From: Cognataquiflexum gelatinilyticum | Lineage (GTDB): Bacteria; Bacteroidota; Bacteroidia; Cytophagales; Cyclobacteriaceae | Reading direction: 5' to 3' | DNA: 64,000 nucleotides | Assembly (NCBI RefSeq): GCF_024813435.1 | Contig: NZ_JANAEZ010000004.1 | Location: forward strand, 310,001 to 374,000 | Part shown: in pieces, positions 8,041 to 16,552 of the stretch | Position numbering within the stretch: the first letter of the stretch is position 1 | Layout: each line of letters opens with the position of its first letter | The notes under the pieces: generated by a model | What the model was told of the DNA's origin: nothing | What the model saw: only the letters and a program-made list of their open reading frames with translations | The model's database searches: none | Made by a program: the position numbers and the translations under genes

Positions 8041-8789
8041 TCAACAAAGGCGAGCAGGATAAGGATTTTATATTCGGTACTAGGGCTGTCATGGAAGCAA
8101 TCCTAGCCCACAAGGAAATAGACAAGATTTTGATTGACAAAGAAGTTAACAATGAACTTATCAAAGAACTCCTCAAACTGGCAAAAGACGAGAAAATCCC
8201 CGTTGTCCGTGTCCCTGACGCCAAGCTCAACAGAATTACAAGAAAAAACCATCAGGGAGTAGTAGCCCATATGTCCTCCATCGAATATGCATCTTTGGAC
8301 AATGTCATTGAAGAATGTTTTTCAAAAGGGATTTCCCCCCTTATTTTGGTTTTGGATAGAATTACAGATGTGAGAAACTTCGGCGCCATTGCCCGGACAG
8401 CAGATTGTGCAGGAGTACATGCCATCGTCATCCCCGAAAAAGGAGCTGCGCAGATCAACTCAGATGCAGTCAAAACCTCTGCAGGAGCACTGAACCACCT
8501 TCCGATCTGTCGGGTAAAAAACCTATATTATACAGTAAAAGACCTGAAAAAAATGGGGCTTAATGTCATCAGTGTCAGTGAAAAAACTGACAGATTGATG
8601 TACGAAGCTGATTTTTCTATTCCTACCGCTTTGATCTTGGGTTCTGAAGAAGACGGAATTTCCCCTGAGCTAATCGGACTGAGCGATGAATTCGTTAAAA
8701 TCCCCATGTCGGGAAACATCGGAAGTCTCAATGTCTCCGTCTCAGCGGGTGTGGTGATTTATGAAGCTATCCGACAGCGATCCAAATAG
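8013..8789 (+). CDS. rlmB: 23S rRNA (guanosine-2'-O-)-methyltransferase RlmB-type
   Basis: A SpoU/TrmH-family RNA 2'-O-methyltransferase of 258 residues from the chosen start (MEKRADGF). The N-terminal substrate-binding domain begins DFIFGTRAVMEAI. The knotted catalytic domain has motif 1 VRNFGAIARTADCAG (about 121), motif 2 ALILGSEEDGIS and motif 3 LNVSVSAGVVIYE, which form the SAM-binding trefoil knot. RlmB methylates the P-loop guanosine of 23S rRNA; other SpoU members modify tRNA, so the exact position is inferred. An ATG seven codons upstream (7992) would extend it. The gene overlaps the GWxTD gene by 28 bp. Confidence 0.88.
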   Translation: MEKRADGFLINKGEQDKDFIFGTRAVMEAILAHKEIDKILIDKEVNNELIKELLKLAKDEKIPVVRVPDAKLNRITRKNHQGVVAHMSSIEYASLDNVIEECFSKGISPLILVLDRITDVRNFGAIARTADCAGVHAIVIPEKGAAQINSDAVKTSAGALNHLPICRVKNLYYTVKDLKKMGLNVISVSEKTDRLMYEADFSIPTALILGSEEDGISPELIGLSDEFVKIPMSGNIGSLNVSVSAGVVIYEAIRQRSK

Positions 8790-8798
8790 GCGTTAAGT

Positions 8799-11300
8799 CT
8801 ATTTTGGATCAGAATCAGATTTCCCTTTTGGCTTTTCCTCAGGACTTATTTCTCCTGGTTTCATGACCTTTTCTCCAATTAGACCCGGAAAGCTTTTTAC
8901 ATAAAGATCCCTTTGAGGAAAAGGAATTTCGATTCCGTATTCTTTAAATGATTTGAAAATTCCACGCATGACCTGATCTCTGATCAATACCCAGATATCC
9001 ACGTCATTGACCCAAAAGAGCACCCGGAAATTTACCGAATTGTCCCCAAAAGTCTGTAAAAATACCTTGGGTGCAGGAAGGTTCATAATTTCATCTACTT
9101 CCAGTTGTTTTTGGATAAGTGCTGTCACCAAATCCATATCAGAATTATAAGCAACCCCAATTGTCAATTCCACCCTTCGGGATTTATCAGAAAGTGTCCA
9201 ATTGGTCAAGTGGTGCGCCAAAAGATCACCATTAGGGATTATCACCTCAGCGCCATCCCAATTTCTGATTTTGCTTGCACGGATTCCAATATCCTTGACA
9301 ACGCCTTCCACAGTCCCTACTTGGATGGTATCTCCAATCTGAATGGGTCTTTCAAAAGCAAGAATAATCCCTGAAACAAGGTTATTAACAATCGTCTGTA
9401 ATCCAAAACCTATACCAACAGACAAAGCACCAAGTATGATGGTGATTTTATCAATTGGAATGCCTGAGGCAGCGATAGCAATTAGAAATCCTAAAGTAAA
9501 TACCGCCAATTTGATCAATAGAATGGAAGAGCCCAATCTTTTGCTTCTCTCATTCCCATGCTGCTCATCTTTTATGGAAGCAAAATAGCCAATGGTATTT
9601 GCCAGAAAAGAGGACAGATAAATGATCAGAATAAAGACGGCAATCTGAGAATATGTAAAAGAAGCATTGAGGATTTGTCGTGGCTTATCAAAGAAATTAA
9701 AAACCATTTCCAAAAAGGTATCCAACAAATGGAGACTTTCTAAGAAATAATACCCCCAAATGATAATAGCAAGGTATGTGAAGAACTTATTTACTCTTTT
9801 TTGAATATCATAAAATGCAACAGCAGAAGTAAAACCATCTCCGTTCTTTTTGCTGACTTCAATTTGGATATAGATAATTTCCTTGAGTATGATTACAAAA
9901 ATTATCAAACTAACGGCATGCAACAAACTGATAGAACCAACAATTCCAATCATTTTTGACAAACTAAACCTTCCAAAGATATTTGTCAAAAAAGAAACCG
10001 ATTCGAAAATCATATAGATGATCACGATGGTTTTAATATAAGAAGGCAGGTTTTCTTCCTTTTTCTGCTGAAGTTTGATCATTTTCCAACCAAGGATAAT
10101 CCCTAAAAAATTGAATAATATCAAATGCCATCTTTCCTGATAGGCAACCTCCCAATAAAGGTTGCTGATCACACTTATGAAAAACAGGAAATACACCAAT
10201 AGCCAGAGTCTGTATGCCTTTGATGACAATCGGCTTCTTAGTAGAATAGTAGCTATAGTGACCAAAATAAACATAAGCAGGGCGAAAAACACTGCCGGCG
10301 GATAAGGATAAAAAAATGGAGAAACGGCTAATACAACTACCAAAGCCGCAAGAAAGGGATGCTTGTTTAAGTATTTTAACCTCCCAAATATGATTCCCGA
10401 AAACTCTTTTTCAAGCGTTATCTTTTTGATGTTTGAGTTGATGTAGAAATAAAGGAGATAAACCAGACCAAAAAGAAAAAGGGTAAGAGGGATATTCCTA
10501 GACAAATAATTCCCAATTATCCACCTATTGATCCTGAGTGCATCAAAAAAAATGTCGACAAGCCTGTCTGTATTTGGAAAATCCTTTGGTTCCCAGATAT
10601 AATTGTTTTCTTTTTCAAATAGGGTTCTTTCCAATTGGATCCGCGCCTGTCTCAAATCTTCCACCCTCAAATCAATATCATTCAAAATAGTGGAAACTCT
10701 TGATTGGATAACTGCAGTCAAAATCCTCTGGGAATTAAGTAAACTGTCCGTTTCATGAACCAAAGTTTTCAATGACTTGATAGAAACCTGATATTCGACA
10801 AGCATAGTTGTATCCCTAAAGCTGTATTTGAGCAGGTCATCGTTCTGGATACTGTCCATTTTTTCTTTGAGCCCGACCAATTCTTCCATCCTATCATAAA
10901 TCACCTTATCCTTATCCCTTATTTTCCTTTCGTTATAAGCCAGTAGGTTTTCTAATGCAGTGAGGTATCTCAGGTTAATCTTAGTATTCTCAGGGGAAAG
11001 TGTCTCGGTAATCCTGTCCAAAACTCCCTGGGCATTAGGAACAATCTGCATGATTTCAGTCGTATCAAGTTCTTTTTTCAAAACCTGATTCATGCCATTT
11101 AGCGTCGTGGTATATTGTTGGACCTTTTTGATACTTCCTTCCAAAGAAGGTTTTTTGTCTACAACAACTTCCTTCATTTGTTCTTCCAAATTCAGTTCAA
11201 GAAGACTGTCGATGGAACTTACAACGGGGATTTCCTGAGCAAATCCAAAATGGGAGGTCAGAAAAACAAAAGCAAAAAGAAAAAAGATTTTATAGCCCAT
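8799..11300 (-). CDS. large MscS-family mechanosensitive channel
   Basis: An 833-residue protein with a signal peptide (FLTSHFGFAQ) and a periplasmic coiled-coil-rich region to about residue 280 that includes many Leu/Glu/Lys heptads. Multiple membrane helices follow. The conserved MscS pore helix and beta domain start near 620 (GALSVGIGFGLQTIVNNLVSG), then FERPIQIGDTIQVG, GIRASKIRNWDGAEVIIPNG and NWTLSDKSRRV. The architecture is like the long MscK/YbdG-type channels that protect against osmotic downshock. The C-terminal tail is highly charged. The gene is monocistronic, converging on rlmB with a 9-bp gap. Confidence 0.92.
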   Translation of the reverse strand: MGYKIFFLFAFVFLTSHFGFAQEIPVVSSIDSLLELNLEEQMKEVVVDKKPSLEGSIKKVQQYTTTLNGMNQVLKKELDTTEIMQIVPNAQGVLDRITETLSPENTKINLRYLTALENLLAYNERKIRDKDKVIYDRMEELVGLKEKMDSIQNDDLLKYSFRDTTMLVEYQVSIKSLKTLVHETDSLLNSQRILTAVIQSRVSTILNDIDLRVEDLRQARIQLERTLFEKENNYIWEPKDFPNTDRLVDIFFDALRINRWIIGNYLSRNIPLTLFLFGLVYLLYFYINSNIKKITLEKEFSGIIFGRLKYLNKHPFLAALVVVLAVSPFFYPYPPAVFFALLMFILVTIATILLRSRLSSKAYRLWLLVYFLFFISVISNLYWEVAYQERWHLILFNFLGIILGWKMIKLQQKKEENLPSYIKTIVIIYMIFESVSFLTNIFGRFSLSKMIGIVGSISLLHAVSLIIFVIILKEIIYIQIEVSKKNGDGFTSAVAFYDIQKRVNKFFTYLAIIIWGYYFLESLHLLDTFLEMVFNFFDKPRQILNASFTYSQIAVFILIIYLSSFLANTIGYFASIKDEQHGNERSKRLGSSILLIKLAVFTLGFLIAIAASGIPIDKITIILGALSVGIGFGLQTIVNNLVSGIILAFERPIQIGDTIQVGTVEGVVKDIGIRASKIRNWDGAEVIIPNGDLLAHHLTNWTLSDKSRRVELTIGVAYNSDMDLVTALIQKQLEVDEIMNLPAPKVFLQTFGDNSVNFRVLFWVNDVDIWVLIRDQVMRGIFKSFKEYGIEIPFPQRDLYVKSFPGLIGEKVMKPGEISPEEKPKGKSDSDPK

Positions 11301-11553
11301 GGGTATATTTTTACAATCTAAATGTAAGGAGATTGGGGAATTCGGCCAAGGTGGGGCACTTTTTCAATTCCTCTCTTTTCATGTATAAGCTAAGATAGGA
11401 AAACCTTTTAAAGCAACAAATCGCGTCATAATGACCGAATTAATGAGTAAATTAAAGGAATTAATGTCAAAATGGCTTGATTATTCAGTTGGTACAAAAT
11501 TTAATAAATGTAACGGTGAGGATAAAATTGATTAAACCAAAAAATATCAAACC

Positions 11554-11982
11554 ATGAAACTCGTAAAATACAACCAACTTGACCCGGCCTATCCGGCTAC
11601 CTTTAGCACCCTTTTGGATAGATTCTTCAATGACTCTATCGGACAAAACCTCAAGCAGTTTACTCCCGCTGTAGACATCTCTGAAGATGAGAGCAAATAT
11701 GAGCTCCATGTTTCCGTCCCCGGGATGAAAAAAACAGATTTCAATCTTGATTTGACTGAGGGAAGACTTACTGTATCAGGAGAAAGAAAAATGGAAGAGA
11801 AGAAAGAAGGGAAAAATTACCACTCACTTGAAACTCACTATGGTTCTTTTAGCAGGTCATTCTATTTGCCAGATGATGTTAATTCTGACAGCATAGAAGC
11901 TGTATATGAAGATGGACTGCTCAAAATCAACCTTCCAAAAGCGGAAAAGAAAGTCAACAAAGCAAAAATCGAAGTAAAATAA
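11554..11982 (+). CDS. small heat-shock protein, Hsp20/alpha-crystallin family
   Basis: A 142-residue protein with the alpha-crystallin domain from about residue 38 to 130. Recognisable parts are FTPAVDISEDE, the YELHVSVPGMKK strand, GRLTVSGERK, FSRSFYLPDDV and the A-x-x-x-DGLLKINLPK motif. The C-terminal tail is short and basic. These ATP-independent chaperones hold unfolding proteins for DnaK/ClpB. A GTCAT-A-ATGAC palindrome lies 119 bp upstream but no CIRCE element is present. It sits upstream of the htrA-like protease on the same strand but is separated by a terminator. Confidence 0.95.
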   Translation: MKLVKYNQLDPAYPATFSTLLDRFFNDSIGQNLKQFTPAVDISEDESKYELHVSVPGMKKTDFNLDLTEGRLTVSGERKMEEKKEGKNYHSLETHYGSFSRSFYLPDDVNSDSIEAVYEDGLLKINLPKAEKKVNKAKIEVK

Positions 11983-11985
11983 GGC

Positions 11986-12012
11986 AAGTGGGGAAACCCA
12001 CTTCCTTTTTTT
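11986..12012 (+). terminator. intrinsic terminator after hsp20
   Basis: A perfect 7-bp stem AAGTGGG/CCCACTT closed by a GAAA tetraloop, followed by CC and a run of nine or more T. It begins three bases after the stop codon. Confidence 0.85.
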
Positions 12013-12161
12013 TTGTTGTACAATAGTGGAAACTTTCCACTTCAAATTCTTTTCTGTTAATCCTTGTTAAAAACTTATACCTATTCTATAAATAAGCTTG
12101 GTATTTGATAACAGGACAATGTAAATTTCGTGTACAAACCAGAACTTAAACCACTATAAAA

Positions 12162-13658
12162 ATGAATAAAAAGCAGTTTTTCCTGGGAATCATCCTTGCT
12201 TCCCTCTTAGGTGGAGTAATTGCTCTTGCGGGGGCAAGCTACCTGATCAAACCAAATTCAGCCTCCAATTTCACAGACAAACAGGACACAAGTTTAGTCA
12301 ATTGGTTGTCTGATGAAAAATTTAATGTACCTGATGGTATCAATTTCGTCGCCTCAGCAGCTGCTGTCACACCCGCGGTAGTCCATGTTAAAAGCAGCGT
12401 CACTGTTTCCCAAAACCAAAGAGGATCGGATCCATTTGAAGAATTTTTTGGCTTTCGTAATCCAGAAAGGGACATGCAGCCAAGAGAAGGGATGAGTTCC
12501 GGATCGGGAGTAATCATATCCGAAGACGGCTATATCGTTACCAATAACCACGTCATCGACAATGCTTCCAAAATCGAGATTTCTTTGGAAGATAATTCAA
12601 GATATACTGCCCGTGTCATTGGAACAGATCCTACTACGGATTTGGCTTTGCTGAAAATCGAAGCAAACGGTTTACGGTTTGTAAAGTTTGGCGATTCAGA
12701 CAAAATGAAAGTCGGTGAATGGGTATTGGCTGTGGGTAATCCATTCGATTTGACTTCTACAGTTACAGCAGGTATTATCAGTGCCAAAGCGAGAAATATC
12801 GGCATTTTGAGGAATTTGGAAAATAACCTTCAGATCGAATCATTCCTTCAGACTGATGCAGTTGTCAATCCAGGCAACTCAGGAGGAGCCTTGGTAAATC
12901 TTGCCGGAGAACTGATCGGTGTGAATACAGCCATTGCTTCAAGAACAGGAACATTTAACGGTTACGCATTTGCTGTTCCAAGTTCTATTGTCAAAAAAGT
13001 AATGGATGACCTTTTGGAATATGGCGCTGTACAGAGAGGCTTATTGGGTGTAAGTATCCAAGATGTATCCCCTGAATTAGAGGATAGAATTTCTGAGAAA
13101 TTATTCACTTCAAGAGGTGTCTATGTAGCAGGAGTCAATGAAGGCAGTGGCGGTGAAGAGGCAGGGTTAAAACCAGGTGATGTCATCATCGGTATCGATG
13201 GTGTTGAAACAAACAATGTCGCAAAGCTTCAGGAAATGGTCGCCAGAAAACGCCCGGGAGATAAAGTAGAAATCAAATACCTGAGAAAAGGAAAAGAATC
13301 AAAAGCTACTGCAACGCTTAAAAACATTTCAGGGGATACAAACATCGTCAAAGTCATTCCCCCAAAAATCGTCAGTTTTAACGGCGTGACTTTTGAAGAC
13401 ATCAAGCCTGCTATGAAAGAAAGACTAAGCATAGAAGGCGGTGCTGGAATCACAGCTGTTGAAGATGAAAATTGGAAAAAATCAGGTGCTAAGCCAGGTT
13501 TTATCATCACTTCAGTAATCGGCTCCAACGGAAGAAATAAAATCAGCAATTCTGAACAATTGGTAGATATATTAAAAGACAATATCGGCGAGGAGATCGT
13601 AATCCTTGGTCTGTATCCTAATGGTCAGGAATATTATTTTGAAATAAAAGTAGAATAA
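12162..13658 (+). CDS. degP: HtrA/DegP-type periplasmic serine protease
   Basis: A 498-residue DegQ/DegP-type protease. It has a basic start and a hydrophobic N-terminal helix (about 6-28) that is a signal peptide or anchor. The trypsin-like domain carries the complete triad His130 (VTNNHVID), Asp160 (TTDLALL) and Ser240 (NPGNSGGAL). A first PDZ domain follows from about 290 (GLLGVSIQDV, GLKPGDVIIGIDG) and a second, degenerate PDZ-like domain occupies about 400-498. It degrades or refolds misfolded envelope proteins. Its position next to hsp20 makes a proteostasis pair, although the two are separately terminated. Confidence 0.95.
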   Translation: MNKKQFFLGIILASLLGGVIALAGASYLIKPNSASNFTDKQDTSLVNWLSDEKFNVPDGINFVASAAAVTPAVVHVKSSVTVSQNQRGSDPFEEFFGFRNPERDMQPREGMSSGSGVIISEDGYIVTNNHVIDNASKIEISLEDNSRYTARVIGTDPTTDLALLKIEANGLRFVKFGDSDKMKVGEWVLAVGNPFDLTSTVTAGIISAKARNIGILRNLENNLQIESFLQTDAVVNPGNSGGALVNLAGELIGVNTAIASRTGTFNGYAFAVPSSIVKKVMDDLLEYGAVQRGLLGVSIQDVSPELEDRISEKLFTSRGVYVAGVNEGSGGEEAGLKPGDVIIGIDGVETNNVAKLQEMVARKRPGDKVEIKYLRKGKESKATATLKNISGDTNIVKVIPPKIVSFNGVTFEDIKPAMKERLSIEGGAGITAVEDENWKKSGAKPGFIITSVIGSNGRNKISNSEQLVDILKDNIGEEIVILGLYPNGQEYYFEIKVE

Positions 13659-13681
13659 GGTTAAATGTCGATTTGATTAAC

Positions 13682-13717
13682 AAAGCCGGTCTGAAATTCA
13701 GATCGGCTTTTATTTTG
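13682..13717 (+). terminator. intrinsic terminator after degP
   Basis: The hairpin AAAGCCGGTCTGA/TCAGATCGGCTTT has one G-T pair, a short AAT-type loop and a T-rich tail (TTATTTT). It starts 24 bp after the stop codon. Confidence 0.85.
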
Positions 13718-13827
13718 CCTGAAGGTGCCAAAACACCTCTATGCGAAGTCATATAATTAATTTTAAAAACAAAAAATGAAGTTGGAAGGTCTAGTCAATC
13801 ATTAGCCCAACTATTAAAGAGAAAAAA

Positions 13828-14532
13828 TCAATGGCAAACTGTGATTTCGGTGGTCAGATTTCCTTCACTGAATACAGGAAGCTTTGGACTGATGAAATTG
13901 ATTCCCAAGCCCATTCCTCTTACGATAAATAATATCCCGATAAACATGGCGAAATAAGGAAGTGCATTGGTCAATTTGGTTCGTATAGATAGCGAAAGGA
14001 TTTTTCCTGAAATCATAACCACAATCAGCATAGGTGTTGTCCCCAAACCAAAAAAGAACATATACATCGCCCCTTCAAGCGGACTTTGGAGAGCAAGAGA
14101 AGCAATCAAGGCAATATACACCATCCCACAGGGAAGTAATCCATTCAACAATCCGGATGCAAAAAAGGCAGGTGTCCCTCCTTTTTTAAGAAAATAGCCC
14201 AACTTGGATTTCAATTTATTTACCCCACCGTATAAACCGGATTGGGTAATAAGTCTCTCAGAACTTTTGTAAAAAAATGCCATCAATAAAATAAGGGAAC
14301 CCATCACAATGGAAATCCATTGTTGGATTCCTGCCAAAGCAAGGGAAAAACCGATTAGACCGATCAAAGCACCCAAAATAGAATAAGTAACAGTTCGGCC
14401 TAGGTTGTAGATGATTTTATTTCGTAAAAATCGGGAGTTGTCTTTGGCAGACACCGCCAAAGCAATGGGTCCACACATGCCCAAGCAGTGAAACGAACCC
14501 AAAAATCCCAATAAAAACGCTGTCCAGATCAT
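13828..14532 (-). CDS. TauE/SafE-like membrane protein of the cbb3 cluster (COG2836)
   Basis: A 234-residue protein with six or more hydrophobic helices. It starts with the family motif GFLGSFHCLGMCGP, and a central NGLLPCGMVYIAL mirrors it; the paired CxxxCGP/PCG cysteines resemble DsbD/CcdA-like thiol transporters. This COG2836 family is commonly found at the end of ccoNOPG clusters and is thought to help copper or thiol delivery to cbb3 oxidase, though exact chemistry is not settled. Its start codon immediately follows the FixH/CcoH-like stop (adjacent at 14532/14533), so it is the last gene of the operon. Confidence 0.85.
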   Translation of the reverse strand: MIWTAFLLGFLGSFHCLGMCGPIALAVSAKDNSRFLRNKIIYNLGRTVTYSILGALIGLIGFSLALAGIQQWISIVMGSLILLMAFFYKSSERLITQSGLYGGVNKLKSKLGYFLKKGGTPAFFASGLLNGLLPCGMVYIALIASLALQSPLEGAMYMFFFGLGTTPMLIVVMISGKILSLSIRTKLTNALPYFAMFIGILFIVRGMGLGINFISPKLPVFSEGNLTTEITVCH

Positions 14533-14958
14533 TTAAATATTGATTTTCTCTTCGTGGAAATAATCGACACCATTTTCTGACCAGGTCAATTTCAACTTCC
14601 AATAACCCGGTTTAAGGGTTTTTAAGTCAAAGGCATTTTCATTTTGACTTGTAATTTCAAAGTCAATTTTTTGATCAAGTCTGGCATCCGAGGGCCTGAA
14701 TAAATGCATGGTTCCTTTTGACCCTGCAGGAAGATGTAAATCCACTTTTTTGAGTTGACCGTCATAATCCAACACCTTGTAATCAAGAGAATTTGCATTG
14801 ATCATTTTATCGATTTGATCTTGGTACTTGATCTCTTCTCCATAATAATCTTCAGTGACAAGATGGATATCATCTTGCTTAACGCAGATCGTAACCAATC
14901 CTACCATCAAGCTGATGAAGACAATCAATGTGATTACTATTCCTTTTCCCCAGTTCAT
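14533..14958 (-). CDS. ccoH: CcoH/FixH-family cbb3 assembly protein
   Basis: A 141-residue single-span protein. One N-terminal helix (about 5-26, IVITLIVFISLMVGLVTI) is followed by a periplasmic beta-rich domain with YYGEEIKYQDQIDK and LKPGYWKLKLTWSENG, the signature stretches of FixH. FixH/CcoH is needed for stability and assembly of cbb3 cytochrome oxidase. It lies between ccoG and the COG2836 gene, exactly the conserved position. It is separated from ccoG by about 116 bp containing heptamer repeats. Confidence 0.9.
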   Translation of the reverse strand: MNWGKGIVITLIVFISLMVGLVTICVKQDDIHLVTEDYYGEEIKYQDQIDKMINANSLDYKVLDYDGQLKKVDLHLPAGSKGTMHLFRPSDARLDQKIDFEITSQNENAFDLKTLKPGYWKLKLTWSENGVDYFHEEKINI

Positions 14959-15040
14959 ATTTTTTTGGTTAATGATTAATTGGTTATTAAGTTCTTAAGT
15001 TTCAAAGTTGAAATATTGGAAGGTATTCGGTTATTTGTAG

Positions 15041-15086
15041 AACTGAGTACTGACTACTGTAAACTGATCACTGATTACTGATTACT
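15041..15086 (-). repeat. degenerate heptamer repeats through the ccoG stop codon
   Basis: Six and a half consecutive 7-bp units of consensus TACTGAT on the plus strand (AACTGAG, TACTGAC, TACTGTA, AACTGAT, CACTGAT, TACTGAT, TACT). The last units encode the final residues SNQ and the stop of ccoG. A similar but different heptamer array lies across the rpsA stop codon (50432-50473). Confidence 0.75.
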
Positions 15087-16496
15087 AAAAACCGGTCCAA
15101 CAAAGCTCGTGCTGATCTTGTCAATTACTTCACCGTTTTGCATCAGCAGTAAGGTAACATCTTCTTGGTTTACAAGCATGTCCTTTTGGTCTTTTACTAA
15201 AAAGAACCTTCCGTTAAATTTCGCCTGACCATCCAAAGTCCAGTTTTGGTCTCCGACTACCTCTACGGTATATTTTTCATTTTCAGAAACTAGAGCTACT
15301 TTTTGGGCATCAAATGTTTTGTTGATAAAACTTACTTCGTAAAGGTTACTGATCTGTCCTGTATCCCGTGCCTGATAAGTCATTCCCCTAAACCTGGTCA
15401 CAGTCGCCGCCAAATCTTCCCTAGTGGCTATCAATGCGATAAATGCCCCCATCAAAACGACCAACATTGCTGAATAGGCTTTCACCCTTGGTGTAATCAG
15501 TTTTTGGGTACGGTGCATCACACTGTTATCGGAAGCATATCTGATCAAACCCTCCGGCCTATCCACCTTGACCATGACTTCATCACAGACATCGATGCAG
15601 GCTGTACAGTTGACGCATTCCATCTGTACACCATTTCGGATATCAATCCCTGTCGGACAAACCTGAACACAAAGTCCACAGTCGATACAATCACCTTTTG
15701 GTTCCTCTTCAATCTTGTTTTTGCGGATCGGTCCCCGAGGCTCTCCCCTGACATGGTCATAGGTGACATTGATCGAATTGGCATCCAACAATACCCCCTG
15801 TAGCCTTCCATAAGGACATACCACAATACAGGCCTGCTCTCGAAACCATGAAAAAACAAAAAGAAATATCCCGGTGAATGCCATCAAACCGATGAATCCA
15901 GCCATATGGGCTGAAGGTGGCTGACTGACGATTTCCATCACTTGGTCGACCCCTATCAGGTAGGCCATGACCAAATGGGAAATCATCAAAGAAATGATTA
16001 CGAAAATGGTCATCTTCAAACCTTTCTTCCAGATTTTCTCACTGTTCCATGGCATCTCATTCAGCTTTCTTTGTTGGTTGGCATCGCCTTCGATGGCATA
16101 TTCGATTTTGCGGAAAACCATCTCCAAAAACAAAGTCTGAGGACAGGCCCACCCACAGAATATCCTGCCGAACACTGCTGTGAAAAGAATCACAAACACA
16201 AACAATATCAACAATAAGAAGATTAGCAAATGGGTATCCTGAGGCCAAAATGCAGCACCAAAGATGATGAACTTTCTTTCGAAGATATTAAACAGCATGT
16301 AGGGCCTTCCGCCCACTTGGATAAATGGTCCCGCAAATAGTATTGCCAAGAGCACCCATGATAAATAAGTCCTCCATTTATAGAATTTGCCCGATACCTT
16401 TTTGGGATAGATCCAGTTTCGCTTTCCCTCTGAACTTACCGACGCGAGTGAATCCCTAAAATGCTCCGGATCTAAATTTGGATTGATCTTACTCAT
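15075..16496 (-). CDS. ccoG: cbb3 oxidase accessory ferredoxin CcoG/FixG
   Basis: A 473-residue membrane iron-sulfur protein. Several N-terminal and middle helices surround FCGWACPQTLF. A dicluster ferredoxin segment follows with CIDCGLCVQVCP and CVNCTACIDVCD, giving eight ligand cysteines for two 4Fe-4S clusters. The C-terminal part is a periplasmic Ig-like FixG_C domain. CcoG is described as a copper(II) reductase that supports CuB insertion into cbb3 oxidase. It follows ccoP with a perfect palindrome between them, and precedes ccoH. Confidence 0.96.
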   Translation of the reverse strand: MSKINPNLDPEHFRDSLASVSSEGKRNWIYPKKVSGKFYKWRTYLSWVLLAILFAGPFIQVGGRPYMLFNIFERKFIIFGAAFWPQDTHLLIFLLLILFVFVILFTAVFGRIFCGWACPQTLFLEMVFRKIEYAIEGDANQQRKLNEMPWNSEKIWKKGLKMTIFVIISLMISHLVMAYLIGVDQVMEIVSQPPSAHMAGFIGLMAFTGIFLFVFSWFREQACIVVCPYGRLQGVLLDANSINVTYDHVRGEPRGPIRKNKIEEEPKGDCIDCGLCVQVCPTGIDIRNGVQMECVNCTACIDVCDEVMVKVDRPEGLIRYASDNSVMHRTQKLITPRVKAYSAMLVVLMGAFIALIATREDLAATVTRFRGMTYQARDTGQISNLYEVSFINKTFDAQKVALVSENEKYTVEVVGDQNWTLDGQAKFNGRFFLVKDQKDMLVNQEDVTLLLMQNGEVIDKISTSFVGPVFSNQ

Positions 16497-16517
16497 AATC
16501 TTGAAATTGAAAATTTT

Positions 16518-16547
16518 AACCCCTGAGAGATAGTCCTCTCAGGGGTT
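16518..16547. repeat. CCCCTGAGAG palindrome between ccoP and ccoG
   Basis: A perfect 12-bp inverted repeat AACCCCTGAGAG / CTCTCAGGGGTT with loop ATAGTC. Related palindromes occur at 52460-52481 and 53817-53842. There is no long T run on the minus strand, so it may act as an mRNA processing or stability element, or a weak terminator, within the cco operon. Confidence 0.7.
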
Positions 16548-16552
16548 ATTAC

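Noticed and set aside
11425..11553. CIRCE element or sigma-54 promoter for hsp20
   Set aside because: Only a short GTCAT-A-ATGAC palindrome and a poor TTGGTAC-N5-TTTA match are present; neither meets the consensus.
15504..15859. Open frames of about 100 codons on both strands within ccoG
   Set aside because: Ghost frames overlapping a well-supported iron-sulfur protein gene.
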